This document shows positions 40,880 to 49,655 of a stretch of 64,000 nt of DNA, piece by piece. The DNA comes from DASQPR01 sp963831705. Lineage in GTDB: Bacteria; Actinomycetota; Actinomycetes; Mycobacteriales; Micromonosporaceae. How positions within the stretch are numbered: the stretch's first letter is position 1; each line of letters opens with the position of its first letter. Below the pieces are notes generated by a model that had not been told where the DNA came from, did no database searches, and saw only the letters and a program-made list of their open reading frames with translations. Location: NCBI GenBank assembly GCA_963831705.1, contig CAWHRE010000010.1:2046001-2110000 (forward strand), read 5' to 3'. A program made the translations under genes and the position numbers.

Positions 40880-40919
40880 CGATGATCGGCGCGGTGCGAG
40901 CACACCGCGCCGATCATCG
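40880..40919. terminator. second hairpin directly after the terminator
   Basis: CGATGATCGGCGCGGTG (40880-40896) and its exact 17-base complement (40903-40919) with a 6-base loop. It starts nine bases after the first terminator. It may be a back-up terminator or a cruciform-forming site. Confidence 0.75.
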
Positions 40920-41225
40920 TTCCCCCAGGATCCGTGCTATCTCCCCAGCGCCGGCCCACGAGACGGGTCGTCCGTCCGTCTCCAGGTCGGCAACGTAAGT
41001 TACCGGATTCGATGGAATCTTCGCAAGATTCGAATTTAACGATGCAATCTTCGTACGTACGTCTGCATGTCTGCGCGGGTTCGTACGGCAACAACCCGGA
41101 CATGCCTGAGCAACCTCTAAGATGCGTAAGTCCTTTAAAGTGACGCAGACTCGCGAATGTCCGTCTGGCGCTGGAGCGCCTGCGATAGCGTGCGTCTACG
41201 GGCCGTCGAAGCGGGGGTGGAGCGC
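40920..41225. other. 306-bp intergenic region with repeated AATCTTCG motif
   Basis: This gap before the DUF4407 gene pair holds an inverted repeat AATCTT-CGC-AAGATT (41016-41030) and a direct repeat GATGSAATCTTCG at 41011-41023 and 41041-41053 (30-base period). No gene, tRNA or recognised riboswitch is visible. It is likely the promoter region of the downstream pair. Confidence 0.5.
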
Positions 41226-41930
41226 ATGACCACGGGCAGCTACCCGGTAATCGAAGAGCGCACGCTCGCCCCGGTCGTACGGCCCCGGATGTTCCGGGCG
41301 GCCTGGCGCGACCCGGCCAGCCTACCGAAACAGGAGCCAGGTTCGGTCTACGTCTTCGAGTACGACGGCTGTTACCAGGACCCGTATTCGCGACGGGTCA
41401 GCGGCAACGAGCCGCACGTGATCGAAGCGACCGCGGTCTGTCTCGTACAGATCCGGGATCGACTCGTCACAGTGCGCCGCTCCATGCCGTCCAACCGTGC
41501 CGGCGTCAACCTGGTGGTGTCGGTGACGTTCCGATGCGTTGTCACCGATCCGGTCCGGGTCGCGACCGGTGGTCTGACCGACCTCGACTCCGTTCTCGCC
41601 ACGCATGTCGCGGCCGATCGGGAACTCGCGACGCTCGGCCGCAACATCCGCCCGGAGCGTGCCGCCGAGGCGATCCTTCGGATCGAAGCCCAACTGCGCG
41701 CGCATTGCACGGTGAATCCACCGGACGTACGTGGCGTTGAATGTGTCGTCGCGGCGGTCGAGGTACATGCGGAGGCGACAATCGCGGGTGCCACACTGCC
41801 GATCGTTCCGATCGAGCCCGAACTCAGCCTGCACCAACAGGCCGAAAGCCTGCTTTCGGCGAAGTTCGCCCGCAGGCCGGCCCCGGAACGCCCGGTGCCG
41901 CTACGAGGTGAGGACGGCAATGCATCCTGA
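41226..41930 (+). CDS. hypothetical protein co-encoded with DUF4407
   Basis: A 234-residue protein from ATG 41226, preceded by GGTGGAG. It has no signal or membrane helix. The middle (VNLVVSVTFRCVVTDPVRVA, followed by a long Ala/Arg/Glu-rich helix with PERAAEAILRIEAQLRAHCT) faintly resembles SPFH/band-7 proteins, a resemblance I would not rely on. The gene overlaps the DUF4407 start by eleven bases, so the two products are probably made together and may interact at the membrane. Confidence 0.7.
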   Translation: MTTGSYPVIEERTLAPVVRPRMFRAAWRDPASLPKQEPGSVYVFEYDGCYQDPYSRRVSGNEPHVIEATAVCLVQIRDRLVTVRRSMPSNRAGVNLVVSVTFRCVVTDPVRVATGGLTDLDSVLATHVAADRELATLGRNIRPERAAEAILRIEAQLRAHCTVNPPDVRGVECVVAAVEVHAEATIAGATLPIVPIEPELSLHQQAESLLSAKFARRPAPERPVPLRGEDGNAS

Positions 41931-43500
41931 CGAGCCATCGTCATACTCTGCGGAGGTCACGCGCCGGTTGGAGTTCTCGGAGCCGCCGCTCACCGATTTC
42001 GACAACGTCCAGGACTTTCAGCAACCGGGCGATCGGACCGTCGATCTCGACGATACGCAGAATCTCGATGCGGTTCCGGAATCGGTGGAGCGCGAGGTAA
42101 AGGTCGAGGAGCCGGCCGTACCCGCAACGGTTGTTGAGAAACAACGGCGGACCTGGACTTATCGCGCACCGAACGTCGGTCAGTGGCTGCGCAGTATCGC
42201 CGGCGTCGATGAGGCACTCATCGCGCGCGTACCGCAGGAGCGCGCCCGCTACACCGCGCTCGGCGGCGTCGTGCTGGGCACCGCGCTGATCGCGGCATTC
42301 TCGATGTTCTTCGCGATCAGCGAAGCGATCGGTACGTCGTCCGGATGGGTGATCGTCCCGACCCTGATCTGGGGTCTGTTCATTTTCAACTTCGACCGTT
42401 GGCTGATCTCCAGCTCGGTCGGTCTGCATTGGCATCGCCGGTACGGCACGTTGATCATGCGGGTACTGATGGCGCTGTTGTTCGGCATCATCATCGCCGA
42501 ACCGCTGGTGCTCCGGGTGTTCCAGTCCGCGATCGTGAAGAGCATCCAGGATCAACGCACGGCCGATCTCGCGACGCTGCGCACGAAGCTCGTCCACTGC
42601 AATCCGGAGTCCGATGTGCCCGGTGGCGCACCGGTGCCGGCCGGCTGCAACGGCTACGTGCTGACGTTTCCGGTGACGCCAGGTTCGGCTCAGGCGCAGC
42701 TCGCCGCGAAGCGTGCGGACGCGACGAAGCTCAGTGCCGAGATCACGACGGACACCAAAGCGCTCGCCGCGCTGAACGACGATGCCCGGCTGGAATGCCT
42801 GGGCGTATCGGGTCCGGGCCGCACCGGACAGCGCGGCGTAGGCCCGAACTGCAACCGGCTACGCGCCGAGGCCGACGCGTACGCGAAGGCGCACCCGATC
42901 GCGACCGAAACCGCGCAGCTGACCGCGCTCCAGAAGGACATTCAGACGCTTGAGGCGCAGGTCGCGACCGAACAGGGCACGTTCGAACAGCAGCGTACGC
43001 AGATGATCGATCAGACCGTCGCGATCGCGGAGAGCCATCAGGGCACGATCGGCATCCTGGAACGGATGGGAGCCTTGAGCAAGCTCGCGCGATCGTCCAC
43101 CACGCTGCTGCTCGGCACGTGGGCGGTCCGACTGCTGTTCATCATGATCGACTGTATGCCGATCCTGGTGAAGTTCTTCGGTGGCATCACGACGTACGAC
43201 CGGCTGGTCGACCGCGAACTCGCGAATGCCGACGCGGCGCACGCGGCCGACCTCGAAACGGCCGGCGACGAACGCTACGCGGCCTTGCGCCGTCGTCGCG
43301 ACGAGATCGACGTCGAGTTGCGCGAACATCGCGCCGAACTCGGGTCGCGGGTGTCCCGTGCGGTGCACGACCTCGCCACCGAATACGTCGAGCCGCAGTC
43401 GCGTTCCGGCGGCGTGTACGGCTCGAACGGCCGCCCGCCGTCGACCGGCGTCACGCACAACGGCGCATCCGGCCGAGCCCAGGTTCGCGGCCGGTCTTAG
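41920..43500 (+). CDS. DUF4407 membrane protein
   Basis: A 526-residue protein. Residues 1-~95 are acidic and soluble. Then come helices around LGGVVLGTALIAAFSMFFAI and WVIVPTLIWGLFIFNFDRWL, and RVLMALLFGIIIAEPLVLRV, a ~180-residue extracytoplasmic segment with coiled-coil character (AKRADATKLSAEITTDTKAL, TALQKDIQTLEAQVATEQGT) and a Cys pair, a last helix near LFIMIDCMPILVKFFGG, and a charged C-terminus (RRRRDEIDVELREHRAEL). IFNFDRWLI and IIIAEPLVL are DUF4407 signatures. Function unknown. Its stop overlaps the stop of the convergent APH gene by two bases. Confidence 0.85.
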   Translation: MHPDEPSSYSAEVTRRLEFSEPPLTDFDNVQDFQQPGDRTVDLDDTQNLDAVPESVEREVKVEEPAVPATVVEKQRRTWTYRAPNVGQWLRSIAGVDEALIARVPQERARYTALGGVVLGTALIAAFSMFFAISEAIGTSSGWVIVPTLIWGLFIFNFDRWLISSSVGLHWHRRYGTLIMRVLMALLFGIIIAEPLVLRVFQSAIVKSIQDQRTADLATLRTKLVHCNPESDVPGGAPVPAGCNGYVLTFPVTPGSAQAQLAAKRADATKLSAEITTDTKALAALNDDARLECLGVSGPGRTGQRGVGPNCNRLRAEADAYAKAHPIATETAQLTALQKDIQTLEAQVATEQGTFEQQRTQMIDQTVAIAESHQGTIGILERMGALSKLARSSTTLLLGTWAVRLLFIMIDCMPILVKFFGGITTYDRLVDRELANADAAHAADLETAGDERYAALRRRRDEIDVELREHRAELGSRVSRAVHDLATEYVEPQSRSGGVYGSNGRPPSTGVTHNGASGRAQVRGRS

Positions 43501-44410
43501 GCGCCGGCCAGACGTAGCCTCTCCGTCGCTTCGGCTTCGGTCAACCACTGGTCGCCGTCGAGGCTCGCCTTCTTCGTGTTGAACGCATAGACCCAGAGCC
43601 CGGCCGCCCAGCTCACCTCAATCTCGTCGGCACTGAATCGGCGGCCGGCGGCCCGCTCGTACGCCTCGACGAACGCGGCCGACTCCTCGACGGTCGCAGC
43701 CCGTAGCTCGGCACCGCACGGCCAGACCGCAGCGGCCAAGCCGACGATGACGGCCTCGGGTCCACATACGACGCTGTCCCAGTCGTGCACCGCGTACGGC
43801 CGACCATCGCGCCAACGCAGGTTCTGAGCCTCCCAGTCGCCGTGTCCAACAACGTCCGGCGCTGGCTCAGCACGCCGGAGCCGGTCCTGGACCCGTGTTG
43901 CGATCTCGTCGAGCCACGCGGTTTCCGGATGGGCGTTGAGATCGGCATCACGGTCGTCCGGAGCCGGCCAGACACCGCCCTGATCGTGATCCCAGGCGAC
44001 CCACGGCGGGTTCGGCGCCAGCTCCGATCGTTTCAGCGGAGGCGCGAGCCAGATGAAGTCCGCGAGCAACTGGGCGTACCGGTTCACCGCGTCACCCGTG
44101 ACCGGCAGCATATCGCCGCCCGGCATCAGCATCTCGGCACTTGCGACGTATCCGAGCAGCGGCATCGGCCCGAACAGCGGCTCGGGGCACGGGAATCCGG
44201 CTCGCCACAACGTTCGCTGTACCTCGGTGCATGCCGATCAGACGGCGTTCGTCCGCGCGAATCTTCACGACCACGTCCCGACTGCCACGCAACCGGACTC
44301 CGGAAACGTGGGCCAGGTGACCGGTGGTGAACAGCGTTTTCACGACACCGGATCCGAGGTAGCGCCGGCACCACCCGCTGATCGCCGCGCGGCTGATCTC
44401 GTCGCTCATC
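43497..44410 (-). pseudogene. APH-type phosphotransferase interrupted by a frameshift
   Basis: Two frames together make one ~300-residue APH-fold protein. The N-terminal part starts at ATG 44410 (MSDEISRAAISGWCRRYLGS, then RDVVVKIRADERRLIGM) and the rest (LWRAGFPCPEPLFGPMPL to the catalytic VVGHGDWEAQNLRW and AVHDWDSVV) lies in another frame. The join is at about 44226, where removing one base from GCACCGAGG restores continuous coding (...GMHEVQRTLWRAGF). All catalytic motifs are intact on the C-terminal side, so this is either a recent mutation or a sequence error. The substrate is unknown. Confidence 0.75.
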
Positions 44411-44419
44411 ATCCGAGCA

Positions 44420-45211
44420 TCAGACGAGTACGGCCGGCTCCGGATCGGGCGCCGGCGTCGTTGCAACGGCCGGCGCCTCGTTCGAGCCCGTCCGTCCGAG
44501 CAGAACGGCGAAGAAGAAGTTCATCGCGATCGCGAAGATGAATGACTCGTTGATCCGGACGATCCAGCGCACCGGAGTGCCGATCAGTCCGGTCGTACCG
44601 GCGTTCCACTTGTGCTCCCACAGCCCGAAGAAGATCGGCGCGATCACCAGGAACGCGTACCAACTCCAGCGCTTGACCGTGGACGTGACCGCGTTCGGCT
44701 CGAGGATGCCGCGGTCGATCAGGTCCAGGCCGGCCACCGCGAGGATGACCATGCCGACCGCCTCGGCGAGGTTCGTCGTGAACCATGTCTTGACGCTGGC
44801 GATCGTTGCGATGACGAGAACGATCGTCGCGATGGCCGCGAACCGGCGCGGCAGCGGGCGGCGGAACTGGACGTAGGGGACGAGGATCGCGATCGCGAGC
44901 GTCGATTCGTTCAGCGTCTTGTACTGGCTCGGCCAATTCGTGTTGAGCATGACGATCGTCAACGCCAGGAATGCCAGCGCGAAAACGCCCGTCAGAAACC
45001 ATTCCGCGCTCTTGCCGACGAGCTTCGGCCGCACGAATTGGATCCATGCCGGGACGATGATCGCGGCGAGGTAGCCCTCGCTGTTGTGCCCGATCTGGCT
45101 GGCGATTCCGTGCGGAACCACGTTCACCCACTCCTTGAACAGGACGCCTAGGAGCGCGGCGATCATACCGATGTAGTAGATCGCCGAGAAGGCAATGACT
45201 CGCGTTCGCAT
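44420..45211 (-). CDS. polytopic membrane protein of unknown function
   Basis: A 263-residue protein with about seven or eight membrane helices (for example YYIGMIAALLGVLFKEWVNV, FALAFLALTIVML, IATIVLVIATIAS, AMNFFFAVLLG). Charged loops contain NSEGYLAAIIVPAWIQFVRP and a conserved-looking WEHKWNAG. The C-terminal ~25 residues are Pro/Ala-rich. I cannot name the family. It lies upstream of the frameshifted APH gene on the same strand (nine-base gap), probably co-transcribed. Confidence 0.78.
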   Translation of the reverse strand: MRTRVIAFSAIYYIGMIAALLGVLFKEWVNVVPHGIASQIGHNSEGYLAAIIVPAWIQFVRPKLVGKSAEWFLTGVFALAFLALTIVMLNTNWPSQYKTLNESTLAIAILVPYVQFRRPLPRRFAAIATIVLVIATIASVKTWFTTNLAEAVGMVILAVAGLDLIDRGILEPNAVTSTVKRWSWYAFLVIAPIFFGLWEHKWNAGTTGLIGTPVRWIVRINESFIFAIAMNFFFAVLLGRTGSNEAPAVATTPAPDPEPAVLV

Positions 45212-45294
45212 TCGCGCAATCTAGAGCCTCATGGACGAAAATGAAAGTTATCCACGCCTGATTTGCCGCGATTGGCCTTGTCGGAAATCGGTCG

Positions 45295-45744
45295 CTACCA
45301 GGTCGGGCGGATCGGTCCGGCCGGTGTAATGCGTGCGAGGTCGGCCCACAACGCCTCGAAGCGCCGGGCGCCGAGCGTCTCGATCCACGGCTGGACCGCG
45401 ATCGCCGCCGCCTCGTCCGCCGCGCGCGTACAGGCCCAGCCACGGTCGGTCAGCATGATCAAGCGGGCCCGCGCGTCGGTCGGATGCGGATTGCGGGTCA
45501 CGTAACCCTTCGTCACGAGTTCCTCGACGAGTTGGCTCGCGGCCTGCTTCGTGACGCCGAGGTGTTCGGCCAACTCGGCGGTGGTGGCACCGCTCGGCGC
45601 GAGCCGTACGAACGCGAAGCCGTGCGCCGGTCGCAGGTCGTCGAAGCCGCGCGCGACGACGCCGTCGTGGATCCGGGCGACCAGAGATCCACTCGCGGCG
45701 AGCAGCGTGTAGGCCATGCCGCGAGCGACGGCAGCTTGATCCAT
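45295..45744 (-). CDS. MarR family transcriptional regulator
   Basis: A 149-residue winged-helix protein. The recognition region is ATTAELAEHLGVTKQAASQL (~residues 52-71) with the wing NPHPTDARARLIMLTDRG. I chose ATG 45744 (MDQAAVARGM); a longer frame would cross the operator region. It is divergent from a cupin gene, and the 65-base gap holds two CAAGNNNCTTG palindromes, so it probably represses both itself and the cupin. The inducer is unknown. Confidence 0.88.
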   Translation of the reverse strand: MDQAAVARGMAYTLLAASGSLVARIHDGVVARGFDDLRPAHGFAFVRLAPSGATTAELAEHLGVTKQAASQLVEELVTKGYVTRNPHPTDARARLIMLTDRGWACTRAADEAAAIAVQPWIETLGARRFEALWADLARITPAGPIRPTW

Positions 45745-45766
45745 GTCACTCAGTTTCGCACATGGA

Positions 45767-45800
45767 CAAGTGTCTTGACGAAATAAAGACAAGCTGCTTG
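45767..45800. promoter_or_regulatory. twin CAAGNNNCTTG palindromes in a marR/cupin divergent promoter
   Basis: CAAGTGTCTTG (45767-45777) and CAAGCTGCTTG (45790-45800) are 11-bp palindromes 23 bases apart, about two helical turns, each followed by AC[GT]AAATA as part of a 12-base direct repeat (45774-45785, 45797-45808). They lie just before the cupin start. They are probable MarR operators by position and symmetry. Confidence 0.6.
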
Positions 45801-45809
45801 ACTAAATAC

Positions 45810-46184
45810 ATGCCATTCATCAATCGAACCGAAGCAACCACGTACGACCTTCACGGTGCGCGGTTCCATGCGTACGCGAATCCGGGCGCGGGCTCGTCAC
45901 AGCTGTGCGCGTGGGCGACCGAGATCGCCGCTGGTACGGCCGGCGCCGCCCACGTGGTCACACACGAGGAAGTGGTCCGGCTGATGTCGGGGCGGCTCCG
46001 GTGCCGCATCGACGATCAGACCGCGGATCTGGCGCCCGGCGATGTCGCGATCGTGCCGCCCGGCGCCGAGTTCTGTGTCGACAACGTCGGCGACGAGCCG
46101 GCCACGATGTGGGTCACCACGTCGATCGGGCTGCGGGCGACGATGGCGGACGGCTCGACCGTCGCGCCGCCGTGGGCCAACTAG
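45810..46184 (+). CDS. small cupin domain protein
   Basis: A 124-residue cupin. It carries THEEVVRLMSGRLRCRIDD and LAPGDVAIVPPGAEFCVDNV, the two cupin motifs, with His in AAHVVTHEEV. I chose ATG 45810, though no Shine-Dalgarno is visible and the message may be nearly leaderless; ATG 45762 in frame would overlap the operators. Probable metal-binding enzyme or sensor; substrate unknown. It is controlled with the divergent MarR gene. Confidence 0.8.
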   Translation: MPFINRTEATTYDLHGARFHAYANPGAGSSQLCAWATEIAAGTAGAAHVVTHEEVVRLMSGRLRCRIDDQTADLAPGDVAIVPPGAEFCVDNVGDEPATMWVTTSIGLRATMADGSTVAPPWAN

Positions 46185-46288
46185 CAAGCCGACCACCCGG
46201 TCAAGGGGTGTGCTGTTAGCGGAGCATTCGTCGCCCGGTCGTCCGGCATTGGTCCGACCGACGCCGGTCGTAACCTAGCGTCCCGGCC

Positions 46289-47437
46289 ATGCGAATCGCG
46301 CTCGTTGCCGAGTCTTTTGCGCCCGATGTCAACGGAGTCGCGATCTCGGTCGCCCTGGTGGCTGAGCACATCGTCCGGAGCGGCCACGAGCTGCTGGTCA
46401 TCGCGCCGACCGCGAGCGGTGGTGGCGAAGCACCGGATCCCGGCTACCCGGTCGTTCGCGTACCGGCGATGTCCATGCCCGGCTATCCGAGCGTACGGCT
46501 GGCGGCCCCGTCGCGTCGCATCACCGCGGCGCTGCTCGCGTTTCAGCCGGACGTGGTGCATCTGGCCAGTCCGTTCATCCTGGGCGCCTGGGGCGCGTCG
46601 GCCGCCCGCCGCCTCGGCATTCCGGCCGTCGCCGTGTTCCAGACCGACGTCCCCGCGTACGCCCGCGCATACGGCGTCGGGTTCACCGAGGCACTCGCGT
46701 GGTACTGGGTCCGCCGCGTGCACCGCCAAGCCGCGTGCACGCTCGTACCGTCCACCGCGACGGCCGATCAGTTGCGTGCGAACGGCATCGCCGTCAACGG
46801 CCGGTGGGGTAGTGGCGTCGACAGCGTGTTGTTCCACCCGGCCCGTCGCGACGATGAACTCCGGCGCACGCTTGCCCCGAATGGCGAGTTGATCGTCGGA
46901 TACATCGGGCGCCTCGGCAAGGAGAAACAGGTCGAGCTGCTCGCACGTACGAGCCGGCTGCCGGGCGTACGGGTGGTGATCGTCGGGGACGGCCCGACCG
47001 GCGACGCGGTACGCGCAGCCATACCGGACGCCACGTTCCTCGGTTGCCGTAGCGGCGTGGATCTGGCTCGAAGCTATGCCAGCCTGGATGTGTTCGTACA
47101 CACCGGGCCGCATGAGACGTTCTGCCAGACCGTGCAGGAGGCGATGGCCAGTGGCGTACCGGTGATCGCACCGTCGGTCGGTGGGCCGCTCGACCTCGTA
47201 CGCGTCGGCCGTACCGGGATGCTGGTCCCGCCGAGTGACGGGGACGCGATCGTGTCAGCCGTGCTGGCGATGGCGGCCGACCCGGCGATGCGACGGTCGT
47301 TCGGTGCTGCGGGCCGGCTCGCCGTACAGGATCGGACGTGGGCGGCGCTCGGTGACGAGTTGATCGGCCACTATCGGGACGCGGTCGATCGAATCGCGAT
47401 GCCGGTCGTACTCCCGATGGTTGAACTGGCCGCCTGA
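46289..47437 (+). CDS. GT4 glycosyltransferase, MgtA/PimB-like mannosyltransferase
   Basis: A 382-residue GT-B enzyme. The N-domain opens MRIALVAESFAPDVNGVAIS, with HLASPFILGAWGA and FQTDVPAYARAYGVGF. The C-domain shows YIGRLGKEKQVELL, VVIVGDGPTGDAVRAA and the donor-binding EX7E motif HETFCQTVQEAMASGVPVIA. This branch adds mannose from GDP-mannose to phosphatidylinositol mannosides or glucuronosyl lipids in actinobacteria. The acceptor here is inferred only. A 9-bp hairpin overlaps its stop. Confidence 0.88.
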   Translation: MRIALVAESFAPDVNGVAISVALVAEHIVRSGHELLVIAPTASGGGEAPDPGYPVVRVPAMSMPGYPSVRLAAPSRRITAALLAFQPDVVHLASPFILGAWGASAARRLGIPAVAVFQTDVPAYARAYGVGFTEALAWYWVRRVHRQAACTLVPSTATADQLRANGIAVNGRWGSGVDSVLFHPARRDDELRRTLAPNGELIVGYIGRLGKEKQVELLARTSRLPGVRVVIVGDGPTGDAVRAAIPDATFLGCRSGVDLARSYASLDVFVHTGPHETFCQTVQEAMASGVPVIAPSVGGPLDLVRVGRTGMLVPPSDGDAIVSAVLAMAADPAMRRSFGAAGRLAVQDRTWAALGDELIGHYRDAVDRIAMPVVLPMVELAA

Positions 47438-47455
47438 ACCAAAGTCCAGGCGGCC
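47428..47455. terminator. hairpin shared by convergent glycosyltransferase and phoD
   Basis: GGCCGCCTG (47428-47436) and CAGGCGGCC (47447-47455) form a perfect 9-bp stem with a 10-base loop. It overlaps the glycosyltransferase stop and lies seven bases before the phoD stop, so it can act on both strands. Confidence 0.65.
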
Positions 47456-47461
47456 GGTTAC

Positions 47462-49303
47462 CTAAGCGCGCGCGTGCGGGGTGTCCGACCGCGGACCGAC
47501 CGGTCCGGTCGCGGCACTGACCTGGCGGCTTCCGGCAACGGTCTGGAAGCTGCGTGAGTAGACCGGTGCCACGCTCGGGTCGACGCGCGGATCGGGCAGC
47601 GCGTCGGTCGGGACCGGCGTCAGGTAGTAGTCGGCCTGCACGCGGTCTGGCGTGACGTCGATCGAGCGTGAAGCCGTGCCCGATGCCGTCGAGGTACTTG
47701 ACCCACGGGTTCGTCGCGGCGACCGCGCCGATCACGCCCTCGGTTGCGCCGAGCGCGACCGCGGCCGGCGTGCCGGCCGGCAACGACGCGCGGACGAGTC
47801 TCGTAGAAGCCGTCGCTGGTCACCGACGGGCAGACGAACTCGACGCCGACCGACGTGTAGCCGGTCGCCGTGTGATCGGACGGGATGTCCATCGCCCAGG
47901 ACGAGTGGATGTCGCCGGTCAGCACGACCGCGTCGCCGTGGCGCGTGCGGCTGCGCGCCGAGGTGGGCGATCAGTGTCGGCCTGGTCGGCCTGGTAGCCG
48001 TCCCACTGGTCGGAGTTGAGCAGCGTCAGGTTCGCGGGCACGCCGAGCGCGGCGCCCGGGACAGCGGACCGGCGTCATCACGACCTGGTTGCCGATCAGG
48101 TGCCAGCGCCGTCCGGTACCGGCCGACGCTGTCCTTGAGCCAGTCCAGCTGCTCCGGTTCGGGCAGGTGACGAGTCGGGTCGGCGAGCGCGGCGTCGACC
48201 GGCGGGATCCCGATCGGGATGAAGCCGCCGCCGGTCTTCGTGAACGGCGCGACGTCGATCTGCTCGCTGCGGTTCTGCCGGGTCTCCAGCACCGACAGGT
48301 CGCCGAGCGGACCGAACGTGAACCGCTTGAAGAACCGGGTGCCCTGGTGCGGGACGTGTCGCTGCTCGGGCAGGCGGAACGGCATCCACTCCAGGTACGC
48401 CTCGTAGGCCTCGCGGCGCCGGCGTCGCAGAAGTCGCCCTCGACGCCGGGCGTGTGGTTCTCGGCGCCGGTTGCCCAGGTGTTGTTGGCGACCTCGTGGT
48501 CGTCGAAGATCGTGATCCACGGGTGCTGCCGGTGCGCCGCCTGCAGATCCGGGTCGGCCTTGTGCAGCGCGTGCCGCAGCCGGTAGCCCGCGCAGGTCGA
48601 TCGTCTCGGTCGCCGGGACGCCGTCGCGCTTGCCGACCAGGGCCGCCGGGCCGTAGCGGTCGGCGCCGTTGCCGTACTCGTAGATGTAGTCACCGACGTG
48701 CAGCACGAAGTCGAGGTCGTCGCGTTGGCCGAGCGCGCGGTAGGCGCCGAAGTAGCCGCCGGTGTAGTTGCTGCACGAGACCAGCGCCGAACCGCAGCGC
48801 GTGCATCCGGTGCGCGTCGTCCGGCGCCGTCTGGGTGCGGCCGACCGGGCTGATCTCGCCCTTCGCCAGGAATCGGTAGTAGTACCGGGTGTACGTCTGC
48901 AGGCCGTCGCACGTCGACCTTCACGGTGTGGTCCGACTCGGGGGCTGGTGCGCACGACACCGGCCCGGACGATGTGCCGGAACTCCTGGTCGTACGCGAC
49001 CTCCCAGGCGACCAGCAGCGGAACGCCAAGTCCGCTGCCCGGCGTGGCGACCGGGTCGCCGACTCGGCGTGGCGGTGGCGTCGCCCGGGTCCAGATGACG
49101 ACGGCGTCAGCGGTCGGGTCACCGCTGGCCACGCCGTAGCCGAAGATGCCGTCGTGCGCCGGCGCGGCAGCAGCGGCGGCGTCGAAGCCGCGGAATGCGG
49201 TGGCACCGGCAACTGCGGCGGCGGAGAGCGCGACGCCCTTGAGGACGGTACGGCGTGAGTGCTGTATGGATTCGGTCACCTTCGCAGGTTGAAACATGAA
49301 CAT
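47462..49303 (-). pseudogene. phoD: alkaline phosphatase D (phoD) broken by ~11 small indels
   Basis: Read across frames this is a ~610-residue PhoD phosphodiesterase: Tat signal SRRTVLKGVALSAAAVAG, GIFGYGVASGDPTADAVVIW, VSCSNYTGGYFGAYRAL, FVLHVGDYIYEYG, ITIFDDHEVANNTWATGAE, VLTGDIHSSW and a tail VYSRSFQTVAGSRQVSAATG. Frame changes occur near 48942, 48910, 48787, 48588, 48418 (+2 or -1), 48108, 48057, ~47980, ~47951, 47799 and 47664; ten fit a single extra base. No nonsense codon or motif loss was noticed once frames are joined. This looks like sequence error or very recent damage rather than an old pseudogene. The start may be any of several ATG/GTG before the Tat motif. Confidence 0.85.
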
Positions 49304-49655
49304 GAACGTGTCCTAACCAGCGCCGGAACCGCAGACGCCAATACACGTTGATCTCACCGCGGCGGCGTCTGCAAAGAATCTCGACAATCTGTCGCGGATT
49401 GACGTCGGTGATGGGCGTATGGATTGCGTTAGGAAATGAGCGTTCTTCATTCGGAATGCGTTAGGAAGCCGTGCGACCCCTGGGCGCAGCGTCATTGACT
49501 GGGTGCGGCGGACTTAATCACGAACGGATTTCTCGAACATCGCTTTGGGCCGGTTGGCCGGGTACCACACTGATCTTTGCCTACGTGTCCTGCCGGGCGC
49601 GGCCGCAGCGGCTGATGCCGGCGCCTTTCACCACCGAAGAGTAAGGAGAGGCACG
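49304..49655. other. 352-bp region upstream of kdp with direct repeats
   Basis: The divergent region between phoD and the kdp operon. The clearest structure is a direct repeat GGAWTGCGTTAGGAA at 49421-49435 and 49453-49467, 32 bases apart (three helical turns). The sequence near 49540-49640 is GC-rich and may fold, but I could not match it to the c-di-AMP (ydaO) or other known riboswitch. No ORF here has a credible ribosome binding site except the small one starting at 49656. Confidence 0.5.
49421..49467 (+). promoter_or_regulatory. candidate regulator-binding direct repeats for kdp
   Basis: GGATTGCGTTAGGAA and GGAATGCGTTAGGAA differ at one base and are spaced by three helical turns, which suits a response regulator dimer such as KdpE. 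They lie about 190 bases before the first kdp ORF. Assignment to KdpE is inference. Confidence 0.4.

Noticed and set aside
42545..42557. ATCCAGGATCAAC resembling the right arm of the palindromic element inside the DUF4407 gene
   Set aside because: Only about 12 bases match, no opposite arm is nearby, and the bases encode an uninterrupted protein segment; probably chance.
47462..49303. phoD expressed by repeated programmed frameshifting
   Set aside because: There are about eleven breaks without slippery sequences or structures; error or damage is far simpler.
49500..49655. possible c-di-AMP (ydaO-type) riboswitch upstream of kdp
   Set aside because: Such switches are known near potassium transport genes, but I could not align the conserved core by eye; a covariance-model search would be needed.
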